Notes: a model not told the origin generated them from the sequence alone. A DNA stretch of 14,030 bases from Nocardia sp. (GCA_013361595.1 JABFXT010000385.1:1-14030); one strand, 5' to 3'. Counted from the first letter of the stretch, positions 7,281 through 13,903 are shown. Translations and numbers: made by a program.

Positions 7281-8653
7281 CCGGAGCCGATGCCCCCGCC
7301 GGGGCCGAACCCGGCCCCGGCGGCCTGTCCGAAGGGACCGTGGCGGCGCCGTTGCCCGCGTACCGCGACCGCTGGGAAGAACACATTCTGAGCGATCCGC
7401 AGTTGCTCGGCGATATCGCCTTCGCGATCGGCGGACCGTTCCACCTGATGTATCCGGCCCGCGTGGTCGACAATATCCGCGCTTTCCAGCGGGTTTTCAC
7501 CGATTCCCGGACGCCGGGCACCGTCTATTACGGCAAAAAGGCCAACAAAGCGGCCTGTGTGGCACGAGCATGTGCCACCGCCGGGGCGGGTATCGATGTT
7601 TCGAGCACCGGCGAACTGACCGTGGCGTTGGGCCAGGGAATTCGGGGTGCGGATCTGCTCGTCACCGGACCCGAGAAATCCGACGAGCTGCACTGGCTGG
7701 CCGCCCGGCACGGCTGCCTGATCGCCGTGGACAGTATCGGCGAGCTGAAACGTCTGGCAGCATTGGATATTCCGATGAATGTGCTGCTGCGGATGCTACC
7801 CGCAGCCTCGGCCAGCCGGTTCGGAATGTCGGCCGAGGAACTCGATCAGGCGGTCTCCGAAGCCGCCGACTATCCCACGATCTCGCTACAGGGATTCAGC
7901 TTCCACCTTTCCGGCTACGACCCGGAACCGCGCGCCGAGATGGCCGGGCAACTGATCGACCGGTGCCGGGCCGCCCGTACACTGGGGCATCCGGCCGGAA
8001 TCATCTCCATCGGTGGCGGCTTCGGTGTCGACTACATTCCCGCTGCCGACTGGTCTGCTTTCCGGCAGCAGGAAACCCGCCGCTGGTTCCATTCCGGCAA
8101 GGCATTCGAGTCGTACTATCCGTATTCCTTTCCCGAGCCCGGGCCGGCCATGCTGGCCGCGATTCTTCGACGCGACGATCTGGCCGGCCGCCTGCGCCGC
8201 ACGGAGACGACGCTGGCGATCGAACCGGGCCGCGCTCTACTGGACCGGGCGGGCAGCACGGTTTTCCGGGTGCAGGGCGGGAAGACCCGCCACGAACACG
8301 GGCAGCCCTACCGGCTCCTGACCGTGGACGGATCCAGCCTGAGCCTCTCCGAACAATGGTTCGACAGCGAATACCTCCCCGATCCGGTGCTCTGGCCGGA
8401 CGGGCCCGGAACGCCGACCGCCACGGTCGTCGGGGCGGCCACCTGCCTCGAATCGGACATGCTGAGCTGGCGCCGCATTCCGTTGCCCCGCGCCGCCGTC
8501 ACCGGCGATCTGCTGATCTACCCGAATACCGCCGGATATCAGATGGATTCCAACGAATCGCCCTTTCACGAATTACCCCTTCCGCCGAAAGTGGTGCTCT
8601 CCGAAGCACCGGGCGGCCGGTATCGCTGGGCCCTCGATCAACCCTGTCAGTGA
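7271..8653 (+). CDS. Fold-type III PLP decarboxylase-like enzyme (Y4yA/SbnH-like)
   Basis: The 460-residue product is an alanine-racemase/ornithine-decarboxylase-fold PLP enzyme. K90 in Y-Y-G-K-K-A-N is the expected Schiff-base lysine; F-H-L-S-G, G-G-G-F-G and E318-P-G-R321 bind the PLP phosphate and ring; C392-L-E-S-D396 is the loop given to the partner subunit of the dimer. The closing N-T-A-G-Y-Q-M-D-x-N-E-S and the insertion before E-P-G-R resemble the Y4yA family rather than classical diaminopimelate or ornithine decarboxylases (which have C-E/D-S-x-D). SbnH, a related enzyme, decarboxylates a citryl-diaminopropionate intermediate of staphyloferrin B. The likely role is decarboxylation of a diamino acid or its N-substituted form. 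ATG 7271 has GGAGG 7 nt upstream and overlaps the previous gene. The first 20 residues are a Gly/Pro-rich extension. Confidence 0.82.
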   Translation: MGLTGADAPAGAEPGPGGLSEGTVAAPLPAYRDRWEEHILSDPQLLGDIAFAIGGPFHLMYPARVVDNIRAFQRVFTDSRTPGTVYYGKKANKAACVARACATAGAGIDVSSTGELTVALGQGIRGADLLVTGPEKSDELHWLAARHGCLIAVDSIGELKRLAALDIPMNVLLRMLPAASASRFGMSAEELDQAVSEAADYPTISLQGFSFHLSGYDPEPRAEMAGQLIDRCRAARTLGHPAGIISIGGGFGVDYIPAADWSAFRQQETRRWFHSGKAFESYYPYSFPEPGPAMLAAILRRDDLAGRLRRTETTLAIEPGRALLDRAGSTVFRVQGGKTRHEHGQPYRLLTVDGSSLSLSEQWFDSEYLPDPVLWPDGPGTPTATVVGAATCLESDMLSWRRIPLPRAAVTGDLLIYPNTAGYQMDSNESPFHELPLPPKVVLSEAPGGRYRWALDQPCQ

Positions 8654-8672
8654 GACCGCAGCCCCGGTCTCA
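8651..8672 (+). other. Perfect inverted repeat over the decarboxylase stop codon
   Basis: TGAGACC (8651-8657) and GGTCTCA (8666-8672) form a perfect 7-bp stem with an 8-nt loop. The stop codon of the decarboxylase gene is the first arm. It occupies the only real gap within the five-gene operon. No T-run follows, so it may be a weak attenuator, an RNA-processing or stability element, or chance. Confidence 0.45.
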
Positions 8673-8708
8673 TCGCACCGCCCGATTTCGACGCCCAGGA
8701 GATCCGCC

Positions 8709-9845
8709 ATGTCCCTCGTCACCCGTGTCACGGACCTGATCGGCCGCACCCCGCTCTTCGAATTGGCCGCGACCTCGTCCGGCACCCGATTACTGCTCAA
8801 GCTCGAACAGTTCAACCCGACCGGCGCCGCCAAGATCCGGATGGCGCGGGAAATGGTCCTCGACGCGGAGCGTCGGGGTTTGCTGCGCGACGGCGGACAT
8901 ATCATCGAATCCACATCCGGAAATACCGGGCTCGGTCTCGCGGTGGTCGCCGCCGAACGCGGCTATCGTTTCACCGCGGTGGTCGATCATCACGCGAGTA
9001 AGGACAAACTGCGGGCGATGCGGGCAATGGGCGCGGAGCTGGTTTTCGTCGCCGACGACGGTGACGACGATCTGGCGACCTCGGCGCGGGAAGATCACGC
9101 GGCCGCGATGGCGGCGGCGCAACCGGACGCTTTCTTCACCGAACAGCACAACAACGACGCCAATGCCGTCGGCTATTACGCGGTCGCCGAGGAATTACTG
9201 GCCGAGGTGGATCGCGTGGATATCCTGCTGTCCGCGGTCGGCACCGGCGGTTCGCTTTTCGGCACCGCGACCCGGTTGCGGCAGCTCGGCTGTGTACCGC
9301 GGGTCATCGGAGTGGAACCGGTCGGTTCCATCGCCTTCGGCGGGCCGGGTGGACCGTACTGGCAGTCCGGGACCGGCACCCCGCCCGGCGCCACCATCGG
9401 TACCGCCGTGGACTACGACCTGCTCGACGAGGGAATGAAGGTGACGGACCGGGCCGCATTCGCCACCTGCCGCGCGATATCGCGCCGGCTGGGCCTGATG
9501 CTCGGCGGTTCCGCGGGCGGTTCGGTCCATGCCGCGCTGACCCGGCTCGAAGAATTCCCGGCCGGATCCACCGTGGTCACCATCGTCTGCGACGGCGGCG
9601 AGAAGTATCTCGACACCGTGTTCGACGACGACTGGATGGCCGCCCGAGAGCTGCTCGATCCCGATACCGAGCGCGATGTCCACGCCATGCTCACCCGGTA
9701 TGCCCCCGGGAGCCGGGGCAATCATCCGGTGGGGGCGGCCGTTTTGAACGACGCTGCCGCCGGGAATACCCACGCCGTCCGCGCCGCCCGGCCGGACGAC
9801 CACGAACATACGGAGGAATCGGACACTATGGTGCGGGCCCGGTGA
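8709..9845 (+). CDS. Cysteine-synthase-like / SbnA-like PLP enzyme
   Basis: The 378-residue product is a fold-type II beta-replacement enzyme of the CysK/SbnA group. K42 in N-P-T-G-A-A-K-I-R is the PLP lysine, S68-T-S-G-N-T-G74 is the substrate-carboxylate loop, and G-T-G-G-S and G-G-S-A-G-G hold the PLP phosphate and ring nitrogen. Cysteine synthases make cysteine; SbnA joins O-phosphoserine to the amino group of glutamate as the first step to 2,3-diaminopropionate. The neighbouring SbnB-like gene favours the latter kind of reaction, though a different amine acceptor is possible. ATG 8709 has AGGAG 7 nt upstream. The family core ends near residue 330; about 45 further residues form a low-complexity tail rich in Ala, Asp, Glu and His. 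It overlaps the MATE gene by 4 nt (GTGA). Confidence 0.84.
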   Translation: MSLVTRVTDLIGRTPLFELAATSSGTRLLLKLEQFNPTGAAKIRMAREMVLDAERRGLLRDGGHIIESTSGNTGLGLAVVAAERGYRFTAVVDHHASKDKLRAMRAMGAELVFVADDGDDDLATSAREDHAAAMAAAQPDAFFTEQHNNDANAVGYYAVAEELLAEVDRVDILLSAVGTGGSLFGTATRLRQLGCVPRVIGVEPVGSIAFGGPGGPYWQSGTGTPPGATIGTAVDYDLLDEGMKVTDRAAFATCRAISRRLGLMLGGSAGGSVHAALTRLEEFPAGSTVVTIVCDGGEKYLDTVFDDDWMAARELLDPDTERDVHAMLTRYAPGSRGNHPVGAAVLNDAAAGNTHAVRAARPDDHEHTEESDTMVRAR

Positions 9846-11245
9846 TCGGCACACCTCTCTCGCGACTTCGTCCCGACGGGCGGCGGCTGGCCGCCCTGGC
9901 CACCCCCATCGCGCTGACCCAGCTCGCGCAGGTGGCCGTATCCACTACCAATATCGCGCTGATGGGCGGCCTCGGTGTACGCGCGGTCGCCGCGGGCGGC
10001 CTCGCGCTCGTGCTGTTCAACCAGATCCGCACCATGTGCGTCGGATTGATCACCGGTAGCGGCAACCAGATCGCCGCCGCGGTGGGCGCCGCCGGAAGAC
10101 GCGGCGACGATCCCGACCCCGAGGTCCGCGATGTGGTCCGGTCGAGTTTTCTGATCGCCACCGTCGCCGGCCTGTTGGGCGGCGCGATACTGATCGGCCT
10201 CGGCTGGTCGCTGCAGTGGCTCGGTCAGGACGCCGGCGTCCTGGCCGATGCCCGGCCGTTGATGGTGGCACTGGCTCCGGGTCTGCTGCCCTGTCTCTGG
10301 TTCCAGGTGTTACGCCAGTACACCGTGGGAATGCAGCGGCCGCAGGCACTGCTCGCGGTCACCCTGGGCTCGATCGCGGTCAACCTGGTGCTCGCCATGG
10401 CCCTGATCCACGGCTGGGCCGGGCTGCCGGCGCTCGGACTCACCGGTGTGGGGGTGGCGACCTCGCTGGTCTTCCTGCTCATGTTCGCCGGGTTCTGGAC
10501 GATGGTGCGCCGCGATCCGGAACTGGGTCCCACCCTGCCGGTCCGCCCGTGGCCGGTGCGGATGGCGACCGTCCGCGGCGAACTACGGCTGGGCACACCC
10601 ATCGCCCTCACCTACGGTTCCGAGGCGGGGATGTTCTCGGTACTCGCATTGGTGATGGGGGCGCTGGGCCCGGCGGCGCTGGCCGCCCACAATGTGGTCT
10701 ACCAGGTGATCTATATCGTGTTCCAGATCGCCATCGGCATATCGCACGGCGCCTCGATCCTGGTCAGCCACAGTGTCGCCCGCGACGAGACCTCGCACGC
10801 GCGGGGCCTGGCCCGGCTGGCACTGCAATTCGCCGGGGCGGTCGCCCTGGTCACCGGGCTCGCCTATGCCTTCGTCCCCGATCTGGTGCTGCGTCCTTTC
10901 CTGGATCCCGCCGATCAGGCGACCGTGGAGGTGGCGCGGTCACTGCTGCTGATCGGTATCGTGCTCCAGTTCTTCGACGCGGCGCAGAACATCGGGACCG
11001 GGCTGCTGCGCGGGTTGCAGGCCACCGATGCCGGTTTCCGGCTGTCGGTGGTCGGCTACTGGATCGTCGGCCTGCCGACGGCACTCGTACTGGCCTATCC
11101 GGCCGGTATGGGAGCGGCCGGGGTCTGGTGGGGGCTGACCGCGGGTCTGGCCGCCACCGCCGCCCTCATGCTGCGTAAGTACTTCAGTCTGCTGGACCAG
11201 CGGGACGCCGTGCTGACTCCCCGCCCGCGGCAGGTCGTAAGTTAG
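9842..11245 (+). CDS. MATE-family efflux transporter
   Basis: The 467-residue product has about 12 hydrophobic segments in two similar halves, the layout of multidrug and toxic-compound extrusion proteins, with the familiar opening R-R-L-A-A-L-A-T-P-I-A-L-T-Q and second-half A-A-H-N-V-V-Y-Q. MATE proteins export small, often cationic molecules using a Na+ or H+ gradient. As last gene of the operon it is the likely exporter of whatever the four enzymes make. GTG 9842 overlaps the upstream stop. No ribosome-binding site lies at normal distance; a strong GGAGG at 9812-9816 is 25 nt away, so translation is probably coupled. The stop codon lies within the iron-box-like site at 11242-11260. Confidence 0.88.
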   Translation: MIGTPLSRLRPDGRRLAALATPIALTQLAQVAVSTTNIALMGGLGVRAVAAGGLALVLFNQIRTMCVGLITGSGNQIAAAVGAAGRRGDDPDPEVRDVVRSSFLIATVAGLLGGAILIGLGWSLQWLGQDAGVLADARPLMVALAPGLLPCLWFQVLRQYTVGMQRPQALLAVTLGSIAVNLVLAMALIHGWAGLPALGLTGVGVATSLVFLLMFAGFWTMVRRDPELGPTLPVRPWPVRMATVRGELRLGTPIALTYGSEAGMFSVLALVMGALGPAALAAHNVVYQVIYIVFQIAIGISHGASILVSHSVARDETSHARGLARLALQFAGAVALVTGLAYAFVPDLVLRPFLDPADQATVEVARSLLLIGIVLQFFDAAQNIGTGLLRGLQATDAGFRLSVVGYWIVGLPTALVLAYPAGMGAAGVWWGLTAGLAATAALMLRKYFSLLDQRDAVLTPRPRQVVS

Positions 11246-11260
11246 GATTGCCTCTCCAAA
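11242..11260 (+). promoter_or_regulatory. IdeR/DmdR-like iron box before the flavodoxin gene
   Basis: TTAGGATTGCCTCTCCAAA matches the IdeR consensus TTAGGTTAGGCTAACCTAA at 13 of 19 positions by hand alignment, with six of nine symmetric pairs intact. It overlaps a possible -10, TAGGAT (11243-11248), and the stop codon of the MATE gene. The flavodoxin start is 24 nt after it. I found no clear -35 at normal distance, so the promoter itself is uncertain. Confidence 0.5.
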
Positions 11261-11283
11261 CTTTGAGCGGAGGGAGTCGGGCG

Positions 11284-11844
11284 GTGCGTATCGTCGTCCT
11301 GTTCGGTTCGGAAATGGGCACAGCGGAGAAAGTGGCCGAGAACATCGCCGCGGAGATGTCCGGACACGAGGTCACGGTCGCGGATATGAGCGAGTTCGAT
11401 ATCACCGGCCTCGATACCGCGAGCTTCCACATCATCGTGTGCTCCACCTACGGTGCGGGTGACCTGCCCACCGGTGCCGAACCGTTCTTCGAAACACTCG
11501 AGGCGCACCGCCCGGATCTGCACGGCCTGCGCTTCGCCGTGTTCGGCCTCGGCGATTCGGTCTACGACAACACCTTCAACCGGGGCGGCGAGATCGCCGC
11601 CGCGAAGCTCACCGCACTCGGTGGCATTCAGATCGGCGAACACGCCCGCCACGACGCGTCCACCGATATCGCGCCCGCCGCGATGGGCCGCGAATGGGCC
11701 CGGACCCTCGAGATCGCCGCCGAACAGCACTACCGGGCCACCACTGAACGCACCCGCGAGGCCCAGGACCGGATGGTGCAGCAGGTCACCGAGGGCCTCG
11801 ACGAATCGGTCCGCGAGCAGCTCTACGCCGATATCCGGAAATGA
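11284..11844 (+). CDS. Flavodoxin-domain protein
   Basis: The 186-residue product is a flavodoxin. The FMN phosphate loop is G8-S-E-M-G-T-A14; S-T-Y-G-A-G-D-L-P-T-G (54-64) and F-G-L-G-D-S-V-Y-D-N-T-F (87-98) are the loops that sandwich the isoalloxazine ring. These resemble the MioC/CysJ-type flavodoxin domains more than short electron-transfer flavodoxins; about 40 C-terminal residues form an added, probably helical, acidic and polar tail. Flavodoxins carry one or two electrons and often replace ferredoxin when iron is short. GTG 11284 is preferred over an upstream in-frame start at 11248 because GGAGG (11269-11273) lies 10 nt before it. It follows the MATE gene by 38 nt and an iron-box-like site, so it may be in the operon, independently iron-controlled, or both. 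Confidence 0.87.
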   Translation: MRIVVLFGSEMGTAEKVAENIAAEMSGHEVTVADMSEFDITGLDTASFHIIVCSTYGAGDLPTGAEPFFETLEAHRPDLHGLRFAVFGLGDSVYDNTFNRGGEIAAAKLTALGGIQIGEHARHDASTDIAPAAMGREWARTLEIAAEQHYRATTERTREAQDRMVQQVTEGLDESVREQLYADIRK

Positions 11845-12060
11845 GCGAGCCCTGGCCGGCGCCCGAGCCCGGGCAATACGGCGCTCACCTCCGGTTCTGA
11901 GGTCCGCCTTTCCCGGAATCTCACCGATTGTGGCCGATACCAGCGCGTTCCGACGCAGGTCGGGGCCGGTACTTCCCCCGCGCGTGTCCGCGCCGACCTC
12001 TAGACTGGTGCGTGGTACCGCATACCCCTGCTGTACCACGTCGATCCAGGAGGGGACGAT

Positions 12061-12543
12061 ATGGCAGCCGGAATCAGTCCTGCGGAAAATCCCGCAACCG
12101 ACCATCCCGAGCTGGAAGCGCTGCCGGAGTGGCCGCGGGAGACGATCGCGGTTCTGGTCACCACCGATCCCGCGCCGCATGCCATTCCGGTCTCGTGGCC
12201 GGTGCGGGCGGGCGACCGGCGAATCCTGCTGAGCCTCAAATTCGATCGTGGATCGCTGGCCCGGCTCCGCGAGCGGCCGCAGGTCGCGTTGCTCATTCTG
12301 GGTGGCGGCAATGTGGCGCTGTGCGCGCGTGGCGCGGCCAAGGTCATCGCCGAGGAGATGCCCGGCGCCGACGACTATGTGGCCGTACGTCTCGATGTGG
12401 ATGTGATCGATGATCACCGGCAGTCGGCTTTCGCGGTGGCCCAGGGTATTCAGCGCACCGTGCTCGACGACACCGAGTTACACGCTCTGGAACACCGGGT
12501 GGCGACATTGAAATCCTGGGCGGAGAACGAAGAGAAGTTCTGA
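12061..12543 (+). CDS. Pyridoxamine-phosphate-oxidase-like FMN split-barrel protein
   Basis: The 160-residue product resembles small proteins of the PPOX/FMN-binding split-barrel superfamily: after a polar N-terminus, P-E-W-P-R-E-T-I-A-V-L-V-T-T leads into a barrel with P-H-A-I-P-V-S-W-P-V, R-R-I-L-L-S-L-K-F-D-R-G-S-L-A-R-L and A-L-L-I-L-G. Members bind FMN or F420, or act as flavin or haem-handling proteins; which applies here cannot be told. ATG 12061 has an excellent AGGAGGGG ribosome-binding site. A TAGACT hexamer at 12001-12006 in the 216-nt upstream gap could be its -10, so it is probably transcribed separately from the flavodoxin gene. The stop is followed by a gap of about 200 nt before the TerD gene. 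Confidence 0.75.
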   Translation: MAAGISPAENPATDHPELEALPEWPRETIAVLVTTDPAPHAIPVSWPVRAGDRRILLSLKFDRGSLARLRERPQVALLILGGGNVALCARGAAKVIAEEMPGADDYVAVRLDVDVIDDHRQSAFAVAQGIQRTVLDDTELHALEHRVATLKSWAENEEKF

Positions 12544-12684
12544 ATCCGGCCGGCCAGGGCTCGTCCGGTAGAGCGGTCCCCATCGGGTTTCCGCCGAGCG
12601 CACCGGCGCTCGCGGATATCGGGCGTATTCGACGCGTCACGAGCCGGGCTTTTCGACGCCGTCACAAGGGCGCTTCGGGCGCTG

Positions 12685-12734
12685 TGGAAATCGGGCGCTG
12701 TCGGCGCCATGGAAATCAGGCGCTGTCGGCGTCG
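12685..12734 (+). repeat. Two-copy 25-bp tandem repeat upstream of the TerD gene
   Basis: Two adjacent 25-bp units begin at 12685 and 12710. Their first 22 bases differ at one position only (TGGAAATCGGGCGCTG versus TGGAAATCAGGCGCTG, then TCGGCG in both); the last three differ. A partial echo, GGGCGCTGTGG, lies just before the first unit. The block ends 13 nt before the TerD start codon, within its probable leader. Confidence 0.8.
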
Positions 12735-12747
12735 CGGGAAGGAGAAC

Positions 12748-13323
12748 ATGAGCGTCACACTGGCCAAGGGCGGCAATGTCTCGCTGTCCAAGCAGGCCCC
12801 CAACCTGACCAAGATCGCTGTCGGACTCGGCTGGGATGTGCGCACAACCGTGGGCGCCGACTACGACCTGGATGCCAGCGCCCTGGCCACCGGGCCGAGC
12901 CTGAAAGTCCTGTCGGACGGGCATTTCGTGTTCTACAACAACCTCCGGTCACCGGAGGGCTCCATCGAGCACACCGGTGACAATCTGACCGGCGAAGGCG
13001 ACGGTGACGACGAGGTGATCAATGTCGATCTGGCCAATACGCCGGAGACGATCACCAATATCTTCTTCCCGGTCTCCATCCACGACGCCGATCAGCGCGG
13101 TCAGTCCTTCGGTCAGATCCGCAATGCCTATATCCGGGTGGTCGATCTGAGCACCGGTGCCGAACTGGCCCGTTACGACCTGTCCGAGGACGCCTCCTCC
13201 GAAACCGCCATGGTCTTCGGTGAACTCTATCGCCGGCAGGGCGAATGGAAGTTCCGGGCGATCGGCCAGGGCTACGCATCGGGTCTGGCCGGTATCGCGC
13301 GCGACTACGGGGTCAACGTCTAG
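12748..13323 (+). CDS. TerD-family protein
   Basis: The 191-residue product is a full-length TerD-domain protein, close to the usual 190 residues. It opens with M-S-V-T-L-A-K-G-G-N-V-S-L-S-K, has the acidic calcium-binding segments D38-Y-D-L-D42 and G84-D-G-D-D-E, and ends with W-K-F-R-A-I-G-Q-G-Y-x-x-G-L. TerD proteins bind Ca2+ and belong to tellurite-resistance and stress-response systems; in actinomycetes several stand-alone copies are common and influence development and stress tolerance. No other ter genes are in the window, so it is probably a solitary copy. ATG 12748 has GGAAGGAG just upstream. A strong hairpin follows directly after the stop codon. Confidence 0.93.
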   Translation: MSVTLAKGGNVSLSKQAPNLTKIAVGLGWDVRTTVGADYDLDASALATGPSLKVLSDGHFVFYNNLRSPEGSIEHTGDNLTGEGDGDDEVINVDLANTPETITNIFFPVSIHDADQRGQSFGQIRNAYIRVVDLSTGAELARYDLSEDASSETAMVFGELYRRQGEWKFRAIGQGYASGLAGIARDYGVNV

Positions 13324-13357
13324 AGCCGTGCTGCGCGCCGATCGTGCAGCACGGCTC
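13323..13357 (+). terminator. Strong hairpin terminator after the TerD gene
   Basis: GAGCCGTGCTGC (13323-13334) and GCAGCACGGCTC (13346-13357) form a perfect 12-bp stem with an 11-nt loop, starting at the last base of the TerD stop codon. There is no T-run after it, as is usual for actinobacterial hairpin terminators. Confidence 0.75.
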
Positions 13358-13595
13358 GGCAGCATCCCCGGCTCGCTCCATACGCAAGGGCGGCAATGCA
13401 GGGCGCCGTGGCATCAGCGTCTCCGGCGCACGCTCGGTACGACGACAAGCGAGGGCCCGGCGGCGGTCATACGACGCACGTCCACCGTAGGCTCTCCGAG
13501 CCTCCCATCGACTCGCTTGAGGTGGGCGTTCACCCTTTCCATACTTGTCGTATGACACCTGTAAGACAAAGGTCGGGCCGTCGGGGGGACCGAGG
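13358..13595 (+). promoter_or_regulatory. Intergenic region with candidate toxin-antitoxin promoter and operator
   Basis: I see no gene in the first 150 nt of this stretch. Near its end, TTGAGG (13517-13522) and CATACT (13540-13545) are spaced by 17 nt like a sigma-A promoter, giving a start near 13552. Around that point TTGTC (13546-13550) and GACAA (13565-13569) form an inverted repeat with an extra GACA at 13554-13557 between them, a layout suited to an autoregulating ribbon-helix-helix antitoxin. Base composition is less extreme here than in the neighbouring genes. Confidence 0.4.
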
Positions 13596-13684
13596 GTGAA
13601 AGTGCGGCGAAAACGCCCCGGAAACGGACGACGAAGAAGGCGATACCGGGCAGCCGAGAGGCACTGACCCTCGGGCGCAGCCGA
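13596..13684 (+). other. Possible frame-disrupted N-terminal extension of the antitoxin
   Basis: The antitoxin reading frame stays open upstream of its TTG start and reads like protein there: A-A-K-T-P-R-K-R-T-T-K-K-A with G or C at most third codon positions. No ATG, GTG or TTG begins it in that frame. A GTG at 13596 with a GGGGGA ribosome-binding site is one frame off; its own frame stops at 13665-13667. One extra A in the AAAA run at 13610-13613 would join the two as MKVRRKTPRKRTTKKA followed by the antitoxin. Confidence 0.4.
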
Positions 13685-13903
13685 TTGGCCCAGGTCCGGC
13701 TACGTGACGACGAGATGCGAGCACTCGAACGGGTTATGCGGACTCTCGATCTCGCATCGACCTCGGATGCCCTGCGCGAAGGGCTGCAGCTCTTGGCGAA
13801 AGAGGCAGCGGAGGTAGGTGCGGCCGAAGAGATCAGGTCTTTCTATCGAGAGCACCCGGCACCGCTACCCACCGGTGTCGTCGACGATGACATTCAGTGG
13901 TGA
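13685..13903 (+). CDS. Ribbon-helix-helix antitoxin (MazE-like)
   Basis: The 72-residue product fits a CopG/RHH DNA-binding antitoxin: a short beta strand A-Q-V-R-L-R, a first helix D-D-E-M-R-A-L-E-R-V-M-R-T-L, a turn D-L-A-S-T-S, a second helix D-A-L-R-E-G-L-Q-L-L-A-K-E-A, and an acidic tail ending D-D-D-I-Q-W that would wrap the toxin. Such proteins repress their own promoter as dimers and neutralise the toxin encoded next. The start is uncertain: TTG 13685 has no clear ribosome-binding site, and the frame looks coding further upstream (see 13596-13684). Its stop overlaps the toxin start by 4 nt (GTGA), the typical antitoxin-toxin arrangement. Confidence 0.7.
   Translation: MAQVRLRDDEMRALERVMRTLDLASTSDALREGLQLLAKEAAEVGAAEEIRSFYREHPAPLPTGVVDDDIQW

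Noticed and set aside
7570..8739. 389-codon plus-strand open frame inside the decarboxylase gene
   Set aside because: It is an alternative frame of a gene with intact PLP motifs; its translation is Arg-rich and motif-free.
5138..9845. Classical staphyloferrin B cluster
   Set aside because: SbnA-, SbnB- and SbnH-like enzymes are present, but there is no citrate synthase, no NIS synthetase (SbnC/E/F type) and the exporter is MATE rather than MFS. An oxygenase not found in that pathway heads the operon.
11242..12417. 391-codon minus-strand open frame opposite flavodoxin and PPOX-like genes
   Set aside because: Both plus-strand genes have recognisable folds and good ribosome-binding sites; the antisense frame has no family motif.
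13245..13490. Small open frame overlapping the end of the TerD gene
   Set aside because: It starts inside TerD in another frame, crosses a perfect terminator hairpin, and shows no motif or ribosome-binding site.
13596..13667. Stand-alone 23-codon Arg-rich peptide gene
   Set aside because: The peptide is in the off-frame of a stretch with better third-position GC in the antitoxin frame, so a disrupted antitoxin start explains it better.
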